NCBI RefSeq assembly: GCF_946220915.1
Contig: NZ_CAMIHH010000036.1
Coordinates: 1 to 26,836 of the forward strand
Origin: an uncultured Flavobacterium sp.
GTDB lineage: Bacteria > Bacteroidota > Bacteroidia > Flavobacteriales > Flavobacteriaceae
Direction of reading: 5' to 3'
Length of the DNA stretch: 26,836 nucleotides
This document shows, in pieces, positions 1 to 7,498 of the stretch. How positions within the stretch are numbered: position 1 is the stretch's first letter; the number at the start of each line of letters is the position of its first letter. A model generated the notes under the pieces. It did no database searches, had not been told where the DNA came from, and saw nothing but the letters and a program-made list of their open reading frames with translations. The position numbers and the translations under genes are program-made.

Positions 1-2
1 GC

Positions 3-38
3 ACTGTTAAAACAATCAAGGTTGTGAAAAAACAGTAA
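3..38 (+). CDS. 3' end of a T9SS-sorted surface/secreted protein (partial)
   Basis: An open frame enters from the left edge and reads TVKTIKVVKKQ followed by TAA at 36-38. This is almost the same as the last residues of the next gene (AVKTIKIMKKQ), the typical end of a T9SS type A sorting domain. Only about 11 codons are visible, so the body of the protein cannot be described. It is inferred to be a secreted or surface-anchored protein exported by the type IX system and a paralogue, at least in its tail, of the adhesin at 376-5700. A strong terminator follows. Confidence 0.75.
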   Translation, partial: TVKTIKVVKKQ

Positions 39-62
39 TTATAAAGTGGCTTATGCCAGTTG

Positions 63-93
63 AAGAGCCATCCTTCGGGATGGCTCTTTTTTT
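63..93 (+). terminator. Rho-independent terminator of the upstream T9SS gene
   Basis: A perfect 11-bp stem (63-73 with 78-88) closes on a TTCG tetraloop (74-77) and runs into seven consecutive T (87-93). It lies 25 bases after the stop at 36-38 and so ends the upstream gene, making the adhesin downstream a separate transcription unit. Confidence 0.9.
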
Positions 94-375
94 GGCGCTA
101 TTGGTAAAGAGTAACAATCTTTATTGCTGTAAGGCATAACTTTTAAGTATTATCTCACTAAAAACTGTTGTTTGTGTTGCTTTTAAATATATTTTTTAAC
201 TCAAATTTTGAATATTTTATAATATTATGGCTAATTATGAGTGACTCAGTAATAATACTGCACTAAAACGTTTTCTTTAATGGTTAATATTTAAAAATTA
301 AATAATTCATTAACTTTATTTTATCATTTAATATTAATATTTAACTTTATTAACAATAATTATAATTTTTATTAA
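94..375 (+). other. AT-rich intergenic leader upstream of the giant adhesin
   Basis: This non-coding stretch becomes very AT-rich, especially from about 180 to 375, where it is nearly all A and T just before the ATG at 376. No small ORF or RNA gene is recognisable. It holds one promoter candidate (207-239) and a short perfect dyad, TGAGTGACTCA, at 238-248. The rest looks like an unstructured 5' leader of about 130 nt if transcription starts near 245. Confidence 0.6.
207..239 (+). promoter_or_regulatory. Candidate Bacteroidota-type promoter for the adhesin gene
   Basis: TTTG at 207-210 (-33 element) is followed after 21 bases by TAATTATG at 232-239, which matches the -7 consensus TAnnTTTG at 7 of 8 positions. 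Transcription would start near 245, leaving a leader of roughly 130 nt. The whole region is AT-rich, so chance matches are likely. Confidence 0.35.
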
Positions 376-3300
376 ATGAAAAACACTACTATTTTTAAAA
401 CCTCAAATTCAGGGAAAAATTTGAGGTTTTGGCATTTTTGCCTGGTGCTCTTTGCGTTGTTTTCCGTCACGGAAAACCGGGCCCAGACAGGTACTATTGG
501 TATTGGTACCGGAACCGCAGAAAATACCACGATGCCATTAAATTCCTGCATGGGTTACAACTATACCCAGCAGATCGTTACTGCGGCTGAATATGCTGCC
601 TCTGGCGGTGTGGCCGGACAGATAACCAAGATCAGGTACTACTATGGCTCAGGCGGTACTACCACCATTGCCAACTGGAACAACTGGACAGTGTACATTG
701 GGCACACGAGCAAAACATCTTTTACCTCTACTACAGACTGGGAAGTTGCGGCCAACCTTACACAGGTTTTTGCCGGTACTGTTACCCCTGTTGCAGGCAA
801 CTGGATGGAGATCACTTTCGCTACGCCATTTACCTATAATGGAACGAGCAACCTTGTTGTGGCTGTAGATGAAAACAATGCAGGCTGGTCATGTACCGCA
901 AGCATGGGGTCTTACACGAGCGATGCCAACACAGGCATTTATTTTAACAGTGATAGTAATAATGCTACCGCTGCTGCACCGCCAACGGCTAACTCGAGGA
1001 CAAGCACAATTGCAAGGCTCCAGTTTGTAGGCGCGGTTTCGCCATGCCTTTCTCCTACCGGCGTTGCCTTGTCGGCGATCACTACGACATCGGCCAATGT
1101 TGGGTGGGCGGCATCACCATCAGCTCCGTCATCGGGCTATGAGTATTATTATTCTCAGTCTGCCACAGCCCCCGTGTCAGGAACTACGCCATCGGGCTCT
1201 ACGCTGGCGGGAGCGCTTACCGCACCACTTTCGGGGCTTAACCCAAATACGATGTATTACGTATGGGTAAGGAGCAACTGTGGTACTGATGGTGCATCGG
1301 CCTGGACCGCAGCTGCAACCTTTACTACGCTTTGCGATCCGCAAAACGTTCCCTACACACAGGATTTTGAATCGGCTACAGTGCCGGGACTGCCGGAATG
1401 TACTTCGATACAAAATGCAGGTACAGGAAATAACTGGACAACCAACAGCCCTGCCGGCTATGGCTTTGCAAGCAAGGCGCTGAGGTATGCATGGAACTCT
1501 GCGAATGCGGCAAATGCCTGGTTTTTTACAAAAGGCCTTAACCTTACCGCCGGAACTTCGTACAGGATTACTTATAAGTATGGAAGCGCAGGATCTGCAG
1601 AGAAGCTGAAGGTAGCCTATGGCACTTCTGCCAGCGCTGCAGCAATGACTACAGTGCTTGCCGACCACACAGGCATTACTACGAGCCCGCTCAACAACTC
1701 CATTGACTTTGTGCCGGCTACTACGGGCGTTTATCACTTTGGCTTCAATGCAAATTCTGCAGCCAACCTGTTTTATCTCTTTGTGGATGACATCAACATT
1801 TTTGTTACGCCAACCTGCGAATCTCCAACGGCGCTTGTGGGTGCTACGCTTACATCCACTTCGGGTACTGTTTCATGGACGGCATCGACCACAGGCCCTG
1901 CCGATGGTTATGAATACTATACCAGCACTACCAACACTGCGCCAACAGCAGGCACGGCAGCATCGGGCACTGTAGGTGCTGGCATTACAACGGCCACTGT
2001 AAGCGGCCTTTCTGCAAATACGACCAATTATGTATGGGTAAGGGCTGTATGCTCATCTACCGACAAAAGCTTCTGGGCCGGGCCTGTAAGCTTTTACACA
2101 GGCTACTGTACACCTGCGCCTTCAAGCGTTGATGGTACCGGCATAACCAACGTTACGATGGGTACCATCAATAACCCTACAGGCGCTGAAACCGGAAACT
2201 ACGGAAACTATTCTGCCATGAGCTTTGATGCTACACTTGGAAATTCGGTAAACTTTAGCATTGCGTATAATACGTGTGGCACTTTTTCATGCTATGACTA
2301 TGTAACCTATATCTGGGTTGACTGGAACAACGACCTTGATTTTACCGATGTAGGTGAGCTGGTTTATACCGGTACATCTACCGCTACTGCCCCTGTAACC
2401 CTTGCAGGATCGTTTGTAGTCCCTGCCAACGCTGCCTTTGCAGGAAGCCACAGGGTAAGGATAGGCGCTACAGATTCTGGTACGCCAACACCATGCTATA
2501 CCGGCAGTTATGGTACCTACGAAGATTATACCATTAATGCCCTTATGCCACCTGCACCAGCCATTGCATCGTTTACACCGGCTACTTACTGTGCAGCTAC
2601 CGGCGTAATTACCATTACAGGTACTAACCTGGGTAATGCCACCCTTGCAATAGGAGGCACTGCTATAACACCGCTTACTACCAACACGGCCACGGAAATT
2701 GTAGCTACGGTTCCGGCGGGCGTTTCAGGAACCGTAACCGTTACTACCATTGGCGGTACCAATACATCTGCAACAACATTTGCAGTAACTGCGCCAACGG
2801 CTGTAACGCTTAGCGCAACCTCAGATACTATATGTGTGGGGCAGGCTACAGATGTGGTTACCATAGCTACAGGGGCTGCTTCGTTTGACAGCTTTGCATG
2901 GTCTCCGCTTGCCGGTGTTGCAGGCGATGCCGCTACAGGTTATACATTTAACCCAACAGCAACAACTACATATACGCTTACTGCTTCCAACTCTGTATCC
3001 GGATGTGTTACTACAGTTGAATTTACGGTTAACGTTAATGTGCTTCCTACAGCCCTTGTGCTTCCGGATAGCGCAGCTGTATGTGAAGGCGGATCGGCAG
3101 TTGCGATTGCAGCCACAGGCGCCACCACTCTTAATACCCTGCTAACGCAGAACTTTAACGCTGCCACGAACAACTGGACAACGGCAAATAACGGTACTGG
3201 CGGTACTCTTGCCAATGCTACATGGACATTGCGCGCAGACGGCTACCAAATCCCGTCATACCAGGTAGTGCACTCCAACGACAATTCACAATTTTACCTG

Positions 3301-5700
3301 TCAAACAGTGACCAGCAGGGTAGTGGCAGTACAACTTCCACAATACTCCAGTCACCGTCTTTCAGTACCGTTGGGTATGCATCGGCCACCGTTGGGTTTT
3401 ATCATTTCTACCAGCAATACCAGACATCTACTGCAAAAGTTGAGGCATCTACCGATGGTACTGCATGGACCACACTGCAAACTTATAATGCTACCACAGG
3501 TGCATATACAGCATTTGCAGCAGGAAACATAGTATTGACTGCACCGTTCCTTAACCAGCCTGTAGTTTACATCAGGTTTAAGTTTGATGCTCCATGGGGC
3601 TACTTTTGGGCTATTGACAACGTATCGGTTTCAGGCCAGCAGGGTGCTGACATAACATGGGCACCACAAACAGGCTTGTATACCGATGCTGCTGCTACAA
3701 CAGCATACACCGGCCAGCCAATGGCTACGGTATATGCAAGGCCAACAGCTACAACAGCCTATACAGCTACCGCTACCAATCCGGCAGGATGTACAGTTAC
3801 CGATGCGGTAGAGGTGATTTATACAAGTACGCCGGCACCAGCTGCCGATGCTGCACAATCTGTATGCGGAGGCGCTACGCTTACCGGCCTTACAGCTACA
3901 GGGACTGCCATTAAATGGTATGCAGCCGCAACAGGAGGCACACAGCTTGCCAATACAACTACGCTTGCCAACGGCGCTACTTACTATGCATCGCAAACGG
4001 CAAACGGCTGCGAAAGCGTAGCAAGGACTCCGGTAACGGTTACCGTAAATGTTACTGCGGCTCCTGTGGTAACTAACGATATCCAGACATTCTGCAACAC
4101 AGGCAATGTGTCGCAGCTTACGGCTACTGGCACAGGAATTCAATGGTATGCGTCTGCTACAGGCGGCAATGCGCTGGCAGGCACAACTGCATTCCAGGCA
4201 GGCACAACGGTATATTATGCATCGCAAACGCTAAATGGCTGTGAGAGCGCGGCAAGGACAGCCGTTGCTGTAGTGCTTAACATAACAGCCGCGCCAACTG
4301 CCGATGCTACACAGACTTTTTGCAACTCAGGTACTGTAGCAGGACTTATGGCTACAGGTTCGAATGTAAAATGGTATGGCGACGCTACAGGCGGAACCGT
4401 TCTTGCCGGAACTACAGCACTAACAAACGGAGGTGTATACTACGCTTCTCAAACCATAGGCACCTGCGAAGGCATTGCCAGGACAATGGTTACTGTTGAG
4501 CTTACTTCTCCAGCTGCTCCGGAGGCTCCGGGAACACAGACATTCTGCAACGCGGCTACAGTTGCCGACCTTGATGCTACAGGCACCATCACATGGTATG
4601 CCGATGCTACAGGCGGTAGCGCGCTTCAGGCTACAGCAGCGCTTACTAATGGCGGCATGTATTATGCAGCTCAGACAATTGACGGATGCGAAAGCGCAGC
4701 AAGGGCCATGGTAACAGTAACGCTTACCACACCAGCCGCGCCGGAAGCCAACGCGACACAAACATTTTGTAACGGTGCAACTGTAGATGAACTTGAAGCT
4801 ACAGGAACCGCCGGGGCAACTATTACATGGTATGCCTCACAGGCTGGTGGTACGGCAATTGCATCTCCTGCCGCACTTACCAATGGTGGCATATACTATG
4901 CATCGCAAACGGTAGAAGGGTGCGAAAGTGTAGCCAGGACAATGGTTACCGTAACATTCAATGCTATTGCCGCACCGGTGGCTAACCAGTCACTTCAGGC
5001 TTTCTGCAACACTGCTACCGTTGCCGACCTTGATGCTGAAGGAACAGACGTTATGTGGTATGCTTCTGCTACTGGCGGTACTGCACTTGCATCTGACGAT
5101 GAACTGGTGGATGGTACATTCTATTATGCTTCGCAAACGGTTGACGGCTGCGAAAGCATGCAGAAGACTGCCGTAGCCGTGTCAATAAACACTGTAGGCG
5201 AGCTTTCGGGCGATGCCCAGCAAGTTGTGGCCGTGTACAATGCGGAAGATGCTACGATCGAAGACCTTATGGTTACAGGATTTGAAGGCTACGTTACATG
5301 GTATGATTCGGAAGAAAATGCATTGAGCGGAGAGAGCCCGCTGGATCCGGGCACACAGCTTATTTCCGGGAATACGTACTATGCAATGCAGACTGTTGGC
5401 GAATGTACCGGCACTACAGCATTTGCTGTAACTGTAGAAGTTACATTGGGCAATGAGAAATTTGATGCTGCTGCGTTTGCTTATTATCCTAACCCTGTTA
5501 AAAACGTATTGAACGTTTCGTACTCATCAGATATCACAGCCGTAAATGTATTCAATATGCTTGGGCAACAGGTTATTTCCCTTACACCTGCCAGCCCTGA
5601 GGCTAAAGTTGATATGTCGGGCCTTGCAGATGGAGCTTATGTAATAAAAGTAATATCGGGCAATGCCGTAAAAACGATCAAGATCATGAAAAAACAATAA
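376..5700 (+). CDS. Giant T9SS-secreted multidomain adhesin-like protein (fn3, GEVED, IPT/TIG, Ig-like repeats)
   Basis: A 1774-residue exported protein. Residues 1-37 form a signal peptide (hydrophobic core near 21-30, probable cleavage after RAQ). Domains in order: an N-terminal beta-sandwich of unknown name (about 38-220); fibronectin III (221-320); a choice-of-anchor-J/MAM-like jelly roll (320-480, with FLFVDDI-type ending); a second fn3 (481-575); a GEVED domain (576-715, ending in YEDYTI); IPT/TIG (716-800); an Ig-like domain (800-890); and an Ig-like domain that appears interrupted by a second jelly roll (890-1150). Seven Ig-like repeats then cover about 1152-1690. Residues about 1698-1774 are a T9SS type A sorting domain (YYPNPVKN, LADGAYVIKV, final KKQ). 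The family implies secretion through the outer membrane and surface attachment, with a likely role in adhesion; no enzymatic domain is seen. It is flanked by terminators, so it is probably monocistronic. Ligand unknown. Confidence 0.9.
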   Translation: MKNTTIFKTSNSGKNLRFWHFCLVLFALFSVTENRAQTGTIGIGTGTAENTTMPLNSCMGYNYTQQIVTAAEYAASGGVAGQITKIRYYYGSGGTTTIANWNNWTVYIGHTSKTSFTSTTDWEVAANLTQVFAGTVTPVAGNWMEITFATPFTYNGTSNLVVAVDENNAGWSCTASMGSYTSDANTGIYFNSDSNNATAAAPPTANSRTSTIARLQFVGAVSPCLSPTGVALSAITTTSANVGWAASPSAPSSGYEYYYSQSATAPVSGTTPSGSTLAGALTAPLSGLNPNTMYYVWVRSNCGTDGASAWTAAATFTTLCDPQNVPYTQDFESATVPGLPECTSIQNAGTGNNWTTNSPAGYGFASKALRYAWNSANAANAWFFTKGLNLTAGTSYRITYKYGSAGSAEKLKVAYGTSASAAAMTTVLADHTGITTSPLNNSIDFVPATTGVYHFGFNANSAANLFYLFVDDINIFVTPTCESPTALVGATLTSTSGTVSWTASTTGPADGYEYYTSTTNTAPTAGTAASGTVGAGITTATVSGLSANTTNYVWVRAVCSSTDKSFWAGPVSFYTGYCTPAPSSVDGTGITNVTMGTINNPTGAETGNYGNYSAMSFDATLGNSVNFSIAYNTCGTFSCYDYVTYIWVDWNNDLDFTDVGELVYTGTSTATAPVTLAGSFVVPANAAFAGSHRVRIGATDSGTPTPCYTGSYGTYEDYTINALMPPAPAIASFTPATYCAATGVITITGTNLGNATLAIGGTAITPLTTNTATEIVATVPAGVSGTVTVTTIGGTNTSATTFAVTAPTAVTLSATSDTICVGQATDVVTIATGAASFDSFAWSPLAGVAGDAATGYTFNPTATTTYTLTASNSVSGCVTTVEFTVNVNVLPTALVLPDSAAVCEGGSAVAIAATGATTLNTLLTQNFNAATNNWTTANNGTGGTLANATWTLRADGYQIPSYQVVHSNDNSQFYLSNSDQQGSGSTTSTILQSPSFSTVGYASATVGFYHFYQQYQTSTAKVEASTDGTAWTTLQTYNATTGAYTAFAAGNIVLTAPFLNQPVVYIRFKFDAPWGYFWAIDNVSVSGQQGADITWAPQTGLYTDAAATTAYTGQPMATVYARPTATTAYTATATNPAGCTVTDAVEVIYTSTPAPAADAAQSVCGGATLTGLTATGTAIKWYAAATGGTQLANTTTLANGATYYASQTANGCESVARTPVTVTVNVTAAPVVTNDIQTFCNTGNVSQLTATGTGIQWYASATGGNALAGTTAFQAGTTVYYASQTLNGCESAARTAVAVVLNITAAPTADATQTFCNSGTVAGLMATGSNVKWYGDATGGTVLAGTTALTNGGVYYASQTIGTCEGIARTMVTVELTSPAAPEAPGTQTFCNAATVADLDATGTITWYADATGGSALQATAALTNGGMYYAAQTIDGCESAARAMVTVTLTTPAAPEANATQTFCNGATVDELEATGTAGATITWYASQAGGTAIASPAALTNGGIYYASQTVEGCESVARTMVTVTFNAIAAPVANQSLQAFCNTATVADLDAEGTDVMWYASATGGTALASDDELVDGTFYYASQTVDGCESMQKTAVAVSINTVGELSGDAQQVVAVYNAEDATIEDLMVTGFEGYVTWYDSEENALSGESPLDPGTQLISGNTYYAMQTVGECTGTTAFAVTVEVTLGNEKFDAAAFAYYPNPVKNVLNVSYSSDITAVNVFNMLGQQVISLTPASPEAKVDMSGLADGAYVIKVISGNAVKTIKIMKKQ
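397..430 (+). other. 13-bp perfect hairpin within the signal-peptide codons of the adhesin
   Basis: Bases 397-409 (AAAACCTCAAATT) are perfectly complementary to 418-430 (AATTTGAGGTTTT), with an 8-base loop at 410-417; two further G-T pairs could extend it. It lies 21 bases into the coding sequence. A stem of this length in an otherwise AT-rich 5' end could slow ribosomes or act as an attenuator, but no T run of terminator type follows. Whether it functions is inference. Confidence 0.5.
3829..5445 (+). repeat. Seven tandem Ig-like repeat units in the adhesin
   Basis: Units start at about 3829, 4051, 4282, 4507, 4729, 4963 and 5191 and encode 74, 77, 75, 74, 78, 76 and 85 residues. Each of the first six carries a FCN/VCG-type start, a KWYA/TWYA core with ATGG, a YYASQT strand and a GCES.AR motif. 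The seventh is divergent (more acidic, lacks the first Cys, has TWYDSEENA). The units resemble the Ig-like domains common in CHU/flavobacterial surface proteins. DNA similarity between units is moderate, so this is an old duplication series, not a fresh one. Confidence 0.85.
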
Positions 5701-5726
5701 GTCGGCAATAAGCCCGGCTGGTTTTT

Positions 5727-5756
5727 AAGCCGTTGCAGCAATGCAACGGCTTTTTT
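5727..5756 (+). terminator. Rho-independent terminator of the adhesin gene
   Basis: An 11-bp perfect stem (5727-5737 with 5742-5752) closes on a GCAA tetraloop and ends in a T tract (5751-5756). It lies 26 bases after the adhesin stop codon. Confidence 0.9.
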
Positions 5757-5788
5757 ATTGTATGCCAGCCGTTTTACCTGCCGATTTT

Positions 5789-5824
5789 TTGATAGGATTT
5801 TTAGCTATAAAAAAAGTAACTTTG
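5789..5824 (+). promoter_or_regulatory. Candidate promoter for the glycosyltransferase-coaE unit
   Basis: TAACTTTG at 5817-5824 fits the -7 consensus TAnnTTTG exactly. A TTG at 5789-5791 could be the -33 element but its spacing (25 bases) is longer than usual. The start codon is 16 bases downstream, giving a short leader. Confidence 0.4.
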
Positions 5825-5840
5825 TTAAAAATTGCAATAG

Positions 5841-6839
5841 ATGCTTATTTCCCTTATAATACCTGTATACAACAGGCCCGACGAAATTGAGGAACTTTTG
5901 GAAAGCCTTACCCTCCAAACCTACAACGAAGATTATGAAATCGTAATAATTGAAGATGGGTCATCTGTTCCCTGCGGCGACGTGGTAAGCAGGTATGACG
6001 GACGGCTTGCCATTTCTTATTATTTCAAGCCTAATACGGGACCCGGCGATTCTCGGAACCATGGCATGAGGATCGCAAAAGGGGAATACTTTATCATACT
6101 CGATTCAGATTGCATTATACCGCCCGGATATATGGAAAATGTTGCCAAAAGCCTTTCATTAAATTATGCCGATTGTTTTGGCGGACCGGATGCGGCCCTC
6201 GATTCGTTCAGCGATGTGCAGAAGGCAATCAATTTTACCATGACATCATTCCTTACCACGGGGGGCATCAGGGGCAAATCCGAAAAAATAGAAAAATTCC
6301 AGCCCCGCAGCTTCAATATGGGCCTGTCAAAAAAGGCCTTTTTAGCATCGGGCGGGTTTGGCAACATCCATCCGGGGGAAGACCCCGACCTCTCCATCAG
6401 GTTATGGAAGCTTGGCTTCCGTACGAGCCTGTTCCGGGATTGCTTTGTATATCATAAGAGGAGGATCGACTGGGATAAATTTTACCGGCAGGTAAATAAA
6501 TTTGGAAAGGCCAGGCCCATCCTCGACCTTTGGCACCCTGAATACAAGAAGATCACATTTCTATTTCCATCGTTATTCATCACAGGTTTTGTCGCTTCAT
6601 TTATATTAATGTTAATTAATATAAATATTTTCCTATATTTTTATACTTTGTACTTCTTAATTCTGTTCTTTGCCTCAGCAATGCAAAACAAGAGTATCAG
6701 GATAGGTTTTTTATCGGTAGTGGCAGCCGTAATACAATTTTACGGTTATGGTACGGGCTACATGAAATCGTTTTTCCTGGTACATTTATTGAGGCAGAAA
6801 CCGGAGAAGGCTTTCCCGGAACTATTCTTTAGAAAGTAG
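5841..6839 (+). CDS. Glycosyltransferase family 2 with C-terminal membrane segments
   Basis: A 332-residue GT-A-fold transferase that would move a sugar from a nucleotide sugar to an unknown acceptor at the inner face of the cytoplasmic membrane. Visible features: the N-terminal SLIIPVYNR strand, the nucleotide-binding EDGSS (D39), the metal-binding DSD at 88-90, the GED motif at 179-181 and a W..G..R segment after it. Residues about 239-260, 263-281 and 286-306 are hydrophobic and should anchor the protein. The TAG stop abuts the ATG of coaE without a gap, so the two genes are translationally coupled. The substrate cannot be read from the sequence; glycan or lipid glycosylation for the cell surface is likely. 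Confidence 0.88.
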   Translation: MLISLIIPVYNRPDEIEELLESLTLQTYNEDYEIVIIEDGSSVPCGDVVSRYDGRLAISYYFKPNTGPGDSRNHGMRIAKGEYFIILDSDCIIPPGYMENVAKSLSLNYADCFGGPDAALDSFSDVQKAINFTMTSFLTTGGIRGKSEKIEKFQPRSFNMGLSKKAFLASGGFGNIHPGEDPDLSIRLWKLGFRTSLFRDCFVYHKRRIDWDKFYRQVNKFGKARPILDLWHPEYKKITFLFPSLFITGFVASFILMLININIFLYFYTLYFLILFFASAMQNKSIRIGFLSVVAAVIQFYGYGTGYMKSFFLVHLLRQKPEKAFPELFFRK

Positions 6840-7433
6840 ATGAAAACACAGATAATTGGCTTAACAGGAGGCATTGGGAGCGGGAAAACCACCATTGCCC
6901 ACCACTTTATGTCGTGGGGGGTGCCGGTATATTTTGCCGATGACGAGGCTAAAAAAATCATGTACCTGCAGGAGGCAGCCCGGGAAATATTGGAAACTTT
7001 TGGGGATGCCGCTTTTACGAGCGGGCTGCCCGACCGGCAAAAAATTGCCTCGCTGGTATTTAATGACCCGGCGATGCTCTCGAAGTTGAACGCAATCATC
7101 CACCCCAAAGTAAAGGAGCATTTTATCAGCTGGCTTTCATTGCATAGCGACAGGCCTTTCGTTATTAAAGAAGCTGCAATTTTATTTGAGAGCGGCAGCT
7201 ACAAAGATTGCGATGGCATAATCATGGTTACTGCCCCGAAGGAAGAGCGCATACAGCGCGTAATGCTGCGCGATAATGTCACACGCGATAAAGTGCTGGA
7301 GCGAATGAACAACCAATGGGAGGATGAAAAGAAAATTGCGATGAGTAATTATGTGATTGAAAACATTTTGCCTGAAAAAGCAAAGGAAAATGCATTTTTT
7401 ATATATAAAATTATAACAAATGGCAACGATTAA
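6840..7433 (+). CDS. coaE: Dephospho-CoA kinase
   Basis: A 197-residue protein that phosphorylates the 3'-hydroxyl of dephospho-CoA with ATP, the last step of coenzyme A synthesis in the cytoplasm. The P-loop GGIGSGKTT spans residues 10-18. The ADDEAKK segment and the INAIIHPKV motif, both typical of CoaE, follow, and the length is normal for the family. The start codon directly follows the glycosyltransferase stop. A histidine kinase gene begins 65 bases downstream. The pairing of coaE with a membrane glycosyltransferase and a two-component system suggests an operon of convenience and not a shared pathway. Confidence 0.95.
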   Translation: MKTQIIGLTGGIGSGKTTIAHHFMSWGVPVYFADDEAKKIMYLQEAAREILETFGDAAFTSGLPDRQKIASLVFNDPAMLSKLNAIIHPKVKEHFISWLSLHSDRPFVIKEAAILFESGSYKDCDGIIMVTAPKEERIQRVMLRDNVTRDKVLERMNNQWEDEKKIAMSNYVIENILPEKAKENAFFIYKIITNGND

Positions 7434-7498
7434 GCCCGGCTGTTAATCTTTGGTTAATATTTTCGGGCATTAAATGTTAAAATGTTAATTTTGGAGAG

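Noticed and set aside
1177..5176. Several open frames of 60-200 codons on both strands inside the adhesin gene
   Set aside because: They overlap a long, clearly coding frame with domain structure. Their residue make-up (rich in Cys, Arg, His, Leu) is that of shadow frames of repeat-rich coding DNA, and none has family motifs or a suitable upstream region.
3829..5445. Repeats in the adhesin as a CRISPR array
   Set aside because: The units are long, in frame and encode similar protein domains, with no short identical repeats separated by unique spacers.
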